Shown piece by piece: positions 37,101 through 51,200 of a stretch of 64,000 nucleotides of DNA. The DNA is from Purshia tridentata. Lineage: Eukaryota > Streptophyta > Magnoliopsida > Rosales > Rosaceae. The position numbers and the translations under genes are program-made. The notes below the pieces were generated by a model, which was not told the DNA's origin, ran no database searches, and saw nothing but the letters and a program-made list of their open reading frames with translations. The first letter of the stretch is position 1. Each line of letters opens with the position of its first letter. Location of the stretch: NCBI GenBank assembly GCA_003254885.1, contig QANT01002974.1, forward strand, positions 1-64,000, in the 5' to 3' direction.

Positions 37101-40100
37101 TGATCAACTATTAATACTTTTCTATGGGTTTGTTGAACCAATCAGTGGTTTTTGGTTAATATCCAATCATCTTATTAATTAATTATAACATTCAAACTAT
37201 TCCAATCTGAATGGACATGAATTAAAATTCAATAAGTTTTTTGAGGTAGTTTAAGTGGTGAGAGAAAGGGTGACAAAATATATTTGTTAGCTTGATGTAT
37301 ATTGTTAACCTATTTTTCAATCGTAACTTTTTGGGTATAGTAGTTGTCTAATTTTAATGAGGTATTTTTTAAAATACAAAATGATTAAGAAACAGAACAA
37401 TAATGCTGCTCTTAAATATGCAGGAGGACTTGTATTACCCACATCCAATTTTACAGGACATCTTGTGGGGGTGTCTTCATAAGGTTGGGGAACCTCTTCT
37501 CATGGGATGGCCATTCTCTAAGCTAAGGCAAAAGGCTCTCACCACTGTAATGCAGCACATTCATTATGAGGATGAATGCACTCACTATATCTGCATTGGA
37601 CCTGTCAACAAGGTTTGTTAATTTAAATATGATAATAACAAAAATAAATGAAACATAGAATATATGAGGCCAAATAAGAACGTACAACAAAATCACTGCC
37701 ACAAAACAATGAGTACAATGTGAAATATAAATACTTGAAGAATGCTACATATATTCCCTCTCGATCAGATCGATCTTTGAAACGAAAAAATAGCTTAATT
37801 AATAAATGTGCTAGGTTTAATTCTTTAGTATGACCACAACTGCAGGTACTAAACATGATTTGTTGTTGGGTGGAGGACCCAAATTCAAAAGCTTACAAGT
37901 CTCATCTTTCAAGAATCAAAGACTATCTCTGGGTTGCTGAAGATGGAATGAAAATGCAGGTCCTCAAATGAATATTAATTCTGTATTAATTAATAGGATT
38001 TTTTCTTTTGACAATATCTAATTTAAATTATTGTTATGTTGTCAATTGTTAATTTGAGTCATTGGTTAGGTGAAATTTTTATTTGAATGTGTGGACCAAA
38101 CTAACAATTTGACAACGTAACAAATTTGCATGATATCTGACACAATTAAAGAAATATTTCCCTCAAAAAGTGATTATTATTATTTTTTATATATTTTCTG
38201 TCAATTTTAGTTTTGATTAATAAATATTAAAGTAGAAATATTTGGATGATATATATTATATAGGGATATAATGGATCTCAATGCTGGGATGTTGCTTTGG
38301 CTGTTCAAGCAATCCTTGCAACCAACCTTGTCGATGAATATGGTCCAGTGCTTAAGAAGGCTCACAATTTCATCAAAAACACACAAGTAATTACTTAAAG
38401 AAACTCAAACTTATTATTTTTATTATTAATTTTATTTGGAAACTCAAACTTATATAGCTAGCTAGATAGCCAAGCTTTTCCTTGTATTAATTTATATATA
38501 AATATATGTGTATATAACAACTGGGTTTTAATTGGTGGATATGAATTAAGGTTAGGAAAGACAGCAGTGGCAACCTTAGTTACTGGTACCGTCACATTTC
38601 TAAGGGTGGATGGCCCTTCTCCACTCCTGACAATGGTTGGCCTGTCTCTGATTGTACGGCTGAAGGTTTGAAGGTAATCTTCTGCTATTCTTAATTGCCT
38701 CTAACTTATATTAACTGATCATATGAATCGAATTTAATTGTTAATTTTTTATATTTCAATTAACAATGGATATAATAATAAGTGATGTAATAATTATACA
38801 TGAGCTGCCACATCATGTGGTCACATAAAAATGTATTCCTTTAGCATTTGACATTGGCTAGTTGTCATGTGCTTTGCCTATAGTGTACTTTAATTGAGAC
38901 TAATGTATATGGGTATTCACAATGTGAATGCACTTGCTAATTAACTCAATTAGGGTTATCTGTATACAAAGTACATACATTCTAACTAGCTAATAACTTT
39001 TTGGCCTCGTTTGGTACATAGGACAATATTGTATAAGATAATGGTTAAATTCATGTATATTCATGGAAAAACATGACTGATGTGTTCTAACTTGAAGGAA
39101 GAAGATGATAAGAAGAAAAATTATTTTATCCTCCCATTTTAGGGGGGATTGGAATGAATAAATTTTCTCTATGATTAGTCCATCTTAATATATGTTATAA
39201 CTCTAAGTTAAAAACTTGTTTTTAAATAAACATGAATTTAGTCATTTATTATATTCAATACTATCCTATGCATCAAAAGAGGCTTATATATAAAATAAGT
39301 ACTAATGACCGTAGCATTATAAATCTTAATTATTTTTGTGATTAAACAAGTTTGACAAATGAAGACCAACTAACTAATAATATTATTTACAGGCAGCTCT
39401 GTTATTGTCACGTATGCCGTCTAAAATTGTGGGAAAGGGGATAGCAAGTGATCAACTATATGATGCTGTTAATGTCATATTATCTCTGCAGGTACAAAAC
39501 ACATACATACATACAGCTTTTAAAATATATATATCTTATTAGGACAAATAACTAAATTGGTACGTCCCCATAGTTTGGTTCTTGTTTCAATTCGGTCTTG
39601 TTCTCTTAGTAAATTTACATTTTGTTACAATCAGATAGATATAAGTGAGTGGCAATAATATTATTGCAATGTCTTCTAAGTTTTAAATCAATTTAATTCC
39701 TTTATCATGGCATGCATGCACAACAGAACAGCAATGGAGGATTTGCTTCATATGAACTCACAAGATCATATGCCTGGTTGGAGGTGATCACGAAGCATTA
39801 TTTAAATAATATTTTCCCTTTCAATCTCATATCTAAAGTACAATAATAAAGCATGATTAATACAATTAGTTTTTTTGAGAGGATAAATCTGACACACACC
39901 GTTCAATTTTCCCAGATGATCAATCCTGCTGAAACATTTGGAGATATCATTATTGATTATCAGTAAGAGCATAAAATACTCGAGTATTTTTTCTTTGTCC
40001 ATTGTGTTCAATTTTCAACATATATAGCAGATTATTGAGTATATATATGTCAGAGTAAGTAAATATAAACCGTATAAACACAAATTAATGCAGGTACGTG

Positions 40101-41448
40101 GAGTGCACATCAGCAGCAATTGAAGGCCTTAAATTATTCAAGAAATTATATCCAGGACATCGGAAGAAAGAAATTGAAGCATGTATTGCAAAGGCAGCTA
40201 AATTCATTGAGAGCATACAACTACCTGATGGCTCATGGTTTAAATATTTAATTATTTCTCTTTACAGATCATGAACTCATTGCTTAATATATAATATAGA
40301 CGAAAATGTAATATGTATTATCGATTAAGTTGATTTTTAATTGAATGTGTGGTTAAAACTGACAGTTTAGAAAAAAAAAACATGTGACATAAAAAAAAAA
40401 TTTTTGCCAGTTTAATATGTACTTCATTTTATAATGTTATGGTGCATGCAGGTATGGGTCTTGGGGAGTGTGCTTCACCTATGGGACATGGTTTGGAATA
40501 AAGGGGCTAGTGGCTAGTTGCAAGACTTACCAGACTAGTTCTAGCATTAGAAGAGCATGTGATTTCTTACTATCCAAACAGCTTGATTCTGGTGGTTGGG
40601 GAGAGAGCTACCTTTCATGCCAAAACATGGTATTTATAGGAATCTAGATATATGTTAAGTTTACTACCCAATTTCTAAATTAGAGAGATAGATAGAGAGT
40701 CTAAAGATTAATCAAATTTCAATTTCGTTAATTGTGAAAAATTATTACATGAAATTTTTCTCGTAACATGTATTTGAAACCTATTGTTTTTTAAGTCTTC
40801 TTCTATTTTAACTTTTTTCTATAAGACATTAATATTTAACGATACCCCTTATTGTGTGAGTGAATAGGTATACACAAATCTTGAAGGAAACAAAGCACAT
40901 ATAGTAAACACTGGATGGGCAATGTTGGCTCTTATTGAAGCAGGGCAGGTGTGTCCCATTCTTTGTTTCTCCTACAAAAGTTTGTTTCCACTTTCTACAA
41001 AATAACCATAATTAGTAATCCAAATTTAAATTGTGACATCATAAACATCTTATTGCTTCCAAATTGTCTGACAAAAAAACATTTTCGTATAAATATAATG
41101 TCCTTTTGGTTTACAATTGTGATTGATTAGGCTGAGAGGGACCCAACCCCTTTGCATAGGGCAGCAAAGCTATTGATTAATTCACAGATGGAAAATGGAG
41201 ATTTCCCACAACAGGTGTGTGTAAAAATTATAAGTTTGTATATAGATGCCTGCATATATAGTATGTGTGACTCTACTATTTTTTCTTTTCAACAGCAAAT
41301 CATTGGAGTCTTCAACAAGAATTGCATGATCAGCTATTCTGCCTACAGAAACATCTTTCCTATATGGGCCCTAGGAGAATATCGCAATCGTGTATTGCTA
41401 CCATACAATTATATAAATATAATAAAATCAAAGAACATAAGTATGTAA
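34145..41448 (+). CDS. Lanosterol-synthase-like oxidosqualene cyclase, lacking N-terminal exons
   Basis: Fifteen exons read through without a break for 612 residues: 34145-34339, 35009-35093, 35345-35511, 37424-37612, 37846-37959, 38264-38386, 38551-38673, 39393-39491, 39727-39783, 39916-39962, 40094-40237, 40452-40629, 40868-40948, 41131-41214 and 41296-41448. The enzyme family cyclises 2,3-oxidosqualene to sterol or triterpene skeletons at the ER membrane. The catalytic DCTAE is at 38650-38664. Several QW repeats are visible ([32 protein letters not shown]). By Arabidopsis CAS1 numbering, Tyr410 is kept ([10 protein letters not shown]), but His477 is Asn and Ile481 is Val ([10 protein letters not shown]), the plant lanosterol synthase pair. 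The first in-frame residues equal family position about 145, and the exons for the front are missing. The tail after [10 protein letters not shown] is unusually extended. It may be a 5'-truncated pseudogene or have distant exons. Confidence 0.85.
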
Positions 41449-41971
41449 TTTGTAAATGCTCATCTACAATGATGTGTTTTATTTTCCACCAAAACAAGAT
41501 GACGTGTTTTATTCAAATATTTACAATGTACAAATCACATCGGTCAATCTAATGTATATATAATAATGTATTTGATTTATATGATTATATCGATCCAGGA
41601 CCACTTAGTAGATTGAGTAGAAACTTGGCTAACCACAAATTTTAGAACAACACTTATATTGTTATTCTACCTTGATTTCTACTTTGCAACCTTTTTGTTC
41701 TTTTACCGAGAGTAAAAAGAAAAAGAGCAAGAATCGAATCCTTAGTCTGAGTTGGGGGGATAAGTGCTCAATGGCGAAATGGAGGATAATGAAATAACAG
41801 AAAATTTGAGATTACAATAGTGAACTAAAAAGTGAGCATCAACTTGGCCAACTTGAAATTACAACAGAAATATCATTTACTATGCAAAACTTAGACCAGA
41901 ACATAATACAAAATTGGGATGGACATTGAGTTGAGAAGAAATACAAGACAAAATTTCAGGGCACTCAAAAG
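41449..41971. other. Convergent spacer, cyclase to UTP21
   Basis: About 520 bp shared by the 3' ends of two convergent genes. AT-rich, with nothing else recognised. Confidence 0.5.
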
Positions 41972-44900
41972 TCAAAACTGTGAATTGCTAAGAAAAGTGA
42001 CCATGCATCTTGTACTTTGTAACAATTTGTCTAATCTTTGCCATGTTTTGCATTGTATGTCTAGGAGCTTCCTTGCCTTTTCCTGTAGTCTTGATTGGCA
42101 ACGAATTGTTTCACCGTGGATCTGTCCAGGAAGAAAGCGAAGAAAAAAAACGACAGGAAAGATGTTAAAGCTAAAAGTTGAGGATTTCTTAAGACCAACT
42201 GAAACTTACAAATTTGATTTTACTCTTGATTATTTAATTTGATAAAAGATATTTCATGCCAGTCACTTTTATATGGCAAATTGTTTCATTCTAAAGACAA
42301 TGGAATCTTGTCAAAGCTCTAAAAAACCCGTGACAGTGGATATACTTGTTACTGATCAATTATTTGATTGAAAAGATGGCTTATCAAAGGAAATTTGGCT
42401 GAAAGCAAAAAGGAAAGGAAATCTTACCTTTAGAAACACCCTGATGACAGCTTGTACAAAATCATAATTGTTTCTGCATGATGTCTCATGTATAAAATAA
42501 TCCAGAAGCAGTTCGATTGAAAGTAACTCTGGTCTCCTTTCAGCTTCTTGCTCATCGTCATCTACAATCTGAAGCATTCGAAGTTCCATATCCACAGTTG
42601 ATGGAGATAAACTTTTGATATAATCAGTAAATGCTGAAACTGAGACAAAATAAAGACCATTATTTCTGATCAACAAGGCAACCTTTTCAACTGAATCACA
42701 AGTGAAATATTCACTAAATTCATAGACAGAGACTAAAAGAAATATTTACAATTCTTCAATTCTGCAGACGACTGAAGAAGTTGCACAAATTGTGATGGTG
42801 CCAGAGCAGATTTTATTCTAGTGTCTTCTACTTCATCACTTTTTGCCTCCTCATTTGCTGAGCCTGTGGGCTTAAATAATATTTCTCCTGAAAGAGAAGG
42901 AACTGAAGGCAAAAAGAAAGGAGCCCTTTCAGGTTTCTTTGGGGGTTCAATTGGTTTATTTCGGACCTGGGCATTGCAGAGATGAAACATAATTTACTGG
43001 TCAGTCACCAAGAATGTGTATAGGTAAAAAAGATGAAATTAAATATATGACCATTATTGTGATTTACAAATGAGGTTAAAAATCCAGTACTAAAACAATA
43101 ACCAGTGGGAAAAAATACCTTTATAATGTCTAAATTGATTAAGCTTTGCCACTGGCTTTTAGGTAATAACGAGAGAGTAACAAGATCTGGAATTTGCAGT
43201 TTAAGAGTTGGAAGAGCAGAAGCATTTTTAGATTGTGAATGGTTCACAATTGGCTCATCAGAATCCTCAGCTTGAGAACCTCTTGGAAAAGAGACAGATG
43301 GCAATTTAACATTCACGACTTCCTTTCCACTTGCATAAGAATCAACCTTTGAAGCTCCAGAAAACATCGATTGATTCACCCTGATAAGATTGGCATGTGT
43401 AGAATATGTTGATAAATGCATATTCACGTACGAAAACAAAAAGAAATACTACTATATTCAAACATATCATATATTGCATGCCAAAACATTCACCATTAAA
43501 ATAACATTTTTAATGTTCCACTCCCAATAACATCTCACTCTTTGCTTAGCTGCTTTTGAAGTCAAGTCAATAAAAATGAAGACTTACCAAAGGTAGACCC
43601 CATTTTGGTCAACATGGGTAGTTGCTAGAACATCCATATTTGGTGACAGAGACAATGCTGTTATAGACACATCAACATTTAATGCATCTATTTGTCTTGC
43701 TAAAATAACATCCCAAACTCGAAGACTTCCATCCATGCTGGAGGACAAAAGCCATTTTCCATCCTCACTAAAGCACATGTCTGTAACACGATCTGTATGA
43801 CCTTCAAATTTACGAACCATTCTTGATGCCACAACATCAAACAAGCGGATTATTAAGTCATCAGCCACAACAGCCAAAAGACCTGAAAGTTATTTTGAAG
43901 TGATCACAATACGATCCAAGGTCTTTATGATAGCGAAACTGGAACAGAACAAATATATATGACAAAAATATATCAAACACAAATTACCATTCAGACGATT
44001 GTATACAATCTTAACTATAGAACACCCAACTTCCCATCTAGATTTTACTTCGCGTCCCTTGAAATCCCAAACCTGCACGTCAAAACATTTGAGGAATGAA
44101 ATATCCAACAAAATTTAGCAATTTTTTCCAACCATTTATTTGGGAATAGGTTAGTTGATCTGGAGGAAATTTCTTGACTAAGCTGTCTGATCCTTATAAA
44201 TCAAGATGAGAATACAGAAGCGTACAAAACACCTTCATGCAAACTATCATATCTCTTAACATACAAATGCATAAGGTCTAGGCCAGCCCACCACTATCCC
44301 CCTCATACACCAATGTAAATCCCCCACCATTGGCACCACAGACCTTGCACTCTATGTTATGAACCCTTACAATGCACTGGAAAAAGATAATCTCTAAGCC
44401 TTATGCATTATGGCCATCCAAAGTTTCTATGAATGCCAGTGTCAAGTAGAACTAGTGTAGAAAAGCAAATGGTTAGGGAATTTGCAGATGGATTGCAATG
44501 TGCTTATGCCAAGAGATGACAAAGGGAGTATTTGGAATAGCATTTCCCTTCCCAAAAAGCCCCTTAGTATAACCCATAAAGAAAAATGGAGAAAAAAAGT
44601 AAAGCCCTTAAATTTGCTTAGTTGAAAGTCCCTTTTTCTGTCCTACTTTCTTTCTTTAATTTAATTATTCCTTGCTCAACTCACTCCACAGCATATTCTT
44701 GTGCACAGTTTTTATAGTGCTTGACTACTACCAAGTCCAATAGCAAGGTACAGCATAATTTTTTTAAAGGAGAAATACAGACTGACCTTTATGTCTCCAC
44801 GATATCCTGCACTTATCATAAGAGTATTTGTCGAATCACAAGCAATTCCAACCACTTCCCCATCATGGGAAGTGCTTTTTTTTTCTGACATGTCCACGTA

Positions 44901-45172
44901 ACTGCCCCGGCTGATTCCAGATTGAAGGTTGAATCGCTCAATCCAACCATCTTCAGTCCCTAGTATGGCAAAATTGCCACATGCACTGATGGCACAGGCC
45001 TATCACCAAAAATACAATCATTTACTATATTTTACCAATGATTTCAAAAGGATGGTGGTCAGAAAATAGTCGTTAGCATCAGGTCTACTGTCATTTCATA
45101 CATTACAAATCATCAGGAATTATATGAATCCAAAAAGGAGCAGAAATCTATTCACCAAAAAAAAAAAAAAAN

Positions 45173-45226
<54 letters not shown>

Positions 45227-48200
45227 AGAAATTTCCTATTTAATTATTAAACCATAAAAAAAATGGATGTTGAATATCTTGTAAATATTGGCCTGGCCAT
45301 AAGGGTAACAAATAAGTGAGCAAAAGAAATGTCAAAAAGATTGAAATTCTAACCTTCACAGGTGTTGGGTTTTCTGGTCTTGGTTTCAGAACATGCTCAC
45401 CAAGAACAAAGTTTTGAAGTCTCCACACATATGCCTGGGCAGTATCCATATGACATGTAACCACATTGCACCAATCTCGCTCTCTTATTTCAGCTGAAAT
45501 TTATTTTTTGCATGAACAAAATAAGCAAAATTGCTAATTTTTATAGATGAAAACGTAAAACAAGTCATTGATCACAGAAGGTTTCAATGAAATTGTTGCA
45601 CTTCAAGTTAAAGATGGCTCTTCATGATAAAGAAGAAGATAGTGTACGTAAATAAGATCGTATGTAATAAATTGAGGTAACAATAATTAGATAAAAATCT
45701 TACACCATCGCAGAAGTCATTAACAGCTCTTACTAAAATCTGGGAAATATGTGGTTCAATGTATACATGAGCAATCACTAATAATTAGATAATGGACTGG
45801 TCGTCCATTTTCCCTGTACTTCCTTGGTTGTTTTCCTTATTACAATTTTGTTGAGGTTAGCTGACACCAAATTCAAATATATATTGAAATATTTGCTCGG
45901 CAGGTCATATATTGAGATATAGGACTAATTTCTAGTATTTCAGTTAGAAGTGCTATTAAAATTTAAAATGAAACGAGTAAGCATAAAATTAACACCTAGA
46001 GGAAGACCTTACCACAATCAAAAGCAATGACAGGCTTCAGTTTTATCTCTTCTTCCTAGAAGGTAAGAAAAACAGAAATTATATAGTCAATCCATCTGCT
46101 TGCTGAAATAGCACTATTTGTCAATATAAGGTTCACATAATGAAATGTATCTTCTAACCATCAACCACTGTGGTATAAAAGTCTAGCGATGGTGCATGGT
46201 TGGTATTGCATGCAAATCCTACTGTGGATACTTTACTAACTACCAGGTTTATCAGACCATAACCTAAAAATAGAAAATTATTAATTTAATTTTACAGGAA
46301 ATAGACTAGCTTTTTGTACAGTATATACTCTGTGGTTAATAAGACAATTATACATTACTTTACCCGCAGAGTATCCACCACAATACAATATGACATGAGA
46401 AGGTGAAACACTTCAGAAGGGAGCAAAACATGTGGGAAAAGGAGAGGGAGGAGGGAAAAAAACCAAATATATACACTTAGGCAAATACTCGAATCCAACA
46501 GTTCCCTAGTTCAAGTAACAAATATTATACATAATGCGTTAATTAACTTGGAAGATGAAAATGTAGTGGATGGATTCGTCCAAAACATTTCTAGTTTTAA
46601 ATTTTTTTAAAAAACTGGAGAAATATTGATCCAACATTTTCCATTATCCAAGTGCATCCAAAATAATAATAATAATAATAATGATAAGTTAATTTCTCCT
46701 TTATGAAGTCAGTAGAAAGAGAATAAAAATGGCATGAAATCAGCATATATCTCATGATCAGAACAATCATGGTCATTTCAAACAAAAGCAATCAGCCCAT
46801 CAACTATGCTTTTCGGCCTAATCTTAGAACCTAGAAGGACCTAACTGAAATAAAACATAAAGCATTACATCAACCATTCACCTCACCCAGGCATATCCCT
46901 GCCAATACAACATGGCACAGGTAATGGTATGGCTACCAAACACTCTAGTACGTGGAAAGCCTTTTGAAACAAATAAATCTCACACTTGGATACATATCCA
47001 CATCCTATATGCATACCTGAGTCCATATAACATAGTAATAACTTATCAATTAATAACAATTATAGGAAATAGAAACATTTGAGGAAAAAAGAAGTACAAT
47101 GAAAGATGAACAGCACATTCATCCATGCTCAAAATTTTAAATTCAATATTCCTCTTCAATAAGAATTCATAAAGAATGATAAATGTTACAAGCAACACCA
47201 AAACAACTCTAAAACTAATATATACGCTTTCATTAAATTTTGAGTGCATAGACAATATTGTTGTCCAAGGACAACAAAGTCTTACACTCACAAAAGAATG
47301 TGAATAAAAAACAAGAATACTCAAGTTAGTTATAATAGGTACTGTAAATAAAGGAAAATTACTGTAGATCTCAGCTATACCTTCATCCTCAGTTTCTTTG
47401 CTCGTTTGGATACATGACGTTGAGAGAGCTCTCTACTTTGCTGATCCTATTCACACCATGCAACTAAATAACAATACTATATTGAATAAAATAAAGTGAA
47501 TATTCGTTTGTAAACAAATAGTAGAGTAGAATTAAGCACACACATGCTTGGAGATGAATGTATTATTATAATCGTACATGGGATATGGCATGTTTGTACA
47601 AGAAAGCTACAAAAGGGTTTTGATTGAGTATTGTCAAACTAATATTCCATGATATCAAAATTCCAATTTACCAATTTACGAGAAAAAAAAAAAAAAATCA
47701 GTATCATGATTGCCATACTGCATTACATATCAGCTTGTTGCACACTAAATCCAAAAAGTGATACAATCTAACATTAGAATGAGCTATTTTTGGACTGCTA
47801 GAATTCAAAAGGGCAAACATATAGAACAATGAAAGATTAGTACCTAGGCAATGTGAACAAGCTAAGGACTACAAACAAGGGGAATATTATGAAGCAATTT
47901 CAAGCTGGGAATGACAACAAAATGTACTTCTTTCCAATTGTGACCCATTACTCCAAGAGCGAAAAAGAGGAACAGTGGCTGGTGGCTGCATGTGCATGAA
48001 GACAAATGGTAGGGCTGAAGGATGAAAGCCTGAAACTTTGGTTTTGTTAAGGTCAACTTTCAAGGTCTGTTTAGCATGTGTGGGTCGAGTGAAAATCGGT
48101 TTTTAATTGATATTTTTATCTTCCCCATTGGTTCTAAAGAATGATCACAATTGACCCATGCACATCTTATGCACACAATTTATATGTAACACTACAAAGA

Positions 48201-51200
48201 GAGGATGTGAGAAAAATAAACGGCAAACATCTCCAACTTCTATAAGAATTGTTAAGTGCAAAAACAAAAACAAATGACTGAGTTCAAACCTGCATTACAG
48301 AGAAAAGGCGAAAGGCACGATCCTGACCAGCTGATAGAATGTGTCTCCCATTTGCATAAAATCTAAAATAAAAATTAACGAATGAATTTAAAAAAAAATT
48401 ATGTTGAAATGCAACCAATTCCCTCAACAAAAACCAATGGCAAAGCTTCAGAGAAAAACATAAAACTTTTACAAGTGACTTGGTACATAAATCAAAGTAA
48501 AGTTAGATTTGTACAGTAGAAAAACTACAGGATAAAGATAAACATCAAAAAATAAAGAAAAAGATTGTGAAAGAATTTATATAAGCACCACAAAGCAACA
48601 TAGACATATGGAAGGTCACAAGATCAATGGGATCCTATAAGCACCAGAATTCACCTAAAACTATAACAATGCTGGCAGAATCTAAAAGTTCACACTAAAA
48701 TCAATATGAAAAGTATTATACCTTATGCATTGCGGAGGGGCACTATGACCACTTCTAAAGCGTAAAAGACGAGGATCTCCATCGCTTGTGTCAAAAATCC
48801 ACATCTACAGGGACATAAAGATTCAAATATTGATCAATTTTACACCACAAGAAAAATCAAGGTCAACTAATATTTTATTTTTTGACAAGTAAACGGTAAT
48901 CCAATAATGATAATATGCAATACCTAGCAGTGTCTCACTCTTCAATCATTAATAAATACAATGTTTGAGCTAACAAGGTAGAATCTTAGCTTCATTGTTA
49001 GAAAAAATGAAAAACAATGACAATCCAGAAAGAACCTTGAGCCGACAAAAAAAAGGTTTAATAAATACAATTGATATCCCTATGCTTGAATTACTATCTA
49101 CAAACATGGATAATCTGAAGCAGCAGAGTTGTCATGTTCTCATAAAAAGGCTTCTTTGCTTGATGAAGGAAATTGTGTTCAATTATGGTTATATGGTTCT
49201 TCAAAGTCTTAAGTATCCACTTATAATCTCTCATTAAGGCAACATTATAATGACCAGGTTATGTTCTGCCTACAGAGTTTAACAAGTAAACTAAAAGCAA
49301 TTTTTATTTTTATTTTTCTGAAGGAAACCAATAAAGAACAATAAATTACTTACTTTAATGGAATTATCTGATGACGAACTCATTAACACAGGTTCATTCA
49401 CAAAAAAATGCAGTGAAAGTATGGAACCATCATGGGCCTCTTTTATAACTGATTGAAGCCTTCTCTTTTCAAGATTCCATATGCTTATGACGCCAGAAGA
49501 ACCTCCAGATGCTAGAAGAGGCTGCCCATCTAAAAAGGAGGTATATATTGTAAGCAAAAATTTGTCACCGACTTAACAGGTGATCATAAAAATAAAAGTC
49601 ATAACTCTTTTCTTTTTCTTTGTTTCTCTATAGTAACAATTTAAAAGTCATAACTCAAGAAGGAACAATTGAGAACTACATATGAAACATACTTGAAGCT
49701 TGATGCCCACAGAAATTAAAGAAAATAGATTTATTGGAAGACAGGAAACAGCAAGAAAAATTATACTTATTCCAAAATTATTATGGCAGAGGAGTCTTTT
49801 ATTGATAATATCGTTATGGAAAAGCATATTAAATCTTCCCTGTATGACAAACTAAATTTGTAATAATCCAAATTCTTAAAAGAAAGTATTATGCCTTTCC
49901 ATCTAAATTGAAGAGATTAATATGCTATTCCTTGTAGAAATGGCCTAGCAACCTATTGATCCTTCGCAGGGAATCTTTTTTTAAATCCTAAATAATGCTC
50001 ACCTCAACTACTACCATGATGAGACACTCACCTGATGGTTACACAAACATTATGCGCAAAAATTTCATTTCTCTTAGAGTAATAAGAAATTATCTGGTTA
50101 ATGGGAATGAACCTTTATTGTCATTTGGGCCAAAAAACTTAGTTCCTAAGACTTTACCATATTATTATTTTTATTTAACGAGAGAATTTGACCAAAGTGT
50201 GATTCATCTATTTACTCGTGCATTTGTTTCAAACCCCATTTGATAGTAATTCTTGTGGAAAATATTTCTATAGTACCACTTTAACAATGCGTTACACTTC
50301 ACCATAATACTAATATCTTTTATATTTTTTTATTGTTTGGTAATTAAGAGCAAAGCAGAAATACTTCTATAGTATGAAAGCCTAATCCAAAATCTTTTTA
50401 AGCGCCATGGTAAAACAGTAACGCATATATTAATATAAACCAAATGCATGACATTCTTACCTGTGCTGAAAGATAAGGCAGTAACAGCACCTCGTGTCGA
50501 ATGAGTAAATGTGACTAATTCTTCATCATAACGAATGTTGTGAACATGAATTTTTCCATCAGCACAACCAACTGCAACGATATCTAGTGCAGGAGATGAA
50601 ACACAACTGCAGATAGAAGATTTCCATCCCTTGAACTCATAGAGTTTTTTCATTGTATTGATATTCCACAACTGCAGAGAACCTTCCTGGCTCCCAATAA
50701 TAACCTGTACGGATCATAATGAGGGTTTTATTTTAAATTGGAAGGATAAGAGAAGTACACATGAAATTTAATAATTGAATATTCATGATTATTTTGTTCT
50801 GAAAATTTCACTAGAACTTCTTTAAGAAAAGAGCAGTTACCTTATTTAGGTAGGTATCCGGATGCATTATAATGCTAGGAGTAAAGTTGTTGTCTAACTT
50901 GATATTTCCAAATGGAGCAAGATTCTGATCAATTCCTTTAAATGCCCATATGAACAGATTACCTTCAACATCAACACTTAAGATATGCTCTCCAAACAAT
51001 AGCAACAAATTGACCTTCGCATTATGGCTGCTCCACGTTGCTACCTGTACAGTATCATATTATTAGACAGGAAGTACAGTCCATCAAAAGCTTCTGAGAA
51101 CAGACAAAGATGACTCCCAGTCTCCTCCTTGGCGTAATAATTATAAGATTCTATCCAAGAGCTATGAAATGAGGATGGCAGCTTTTTCATAAGAAATGCT

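Noticed and set aside
34145-41448. Beta-amyrin or lupeol synthase
   Set aside because: The motif is LWCHCR with the sterol-type His, not MWCYCR or MLCYCR, and the 477/481 residues are of the lanosterol synthase type.
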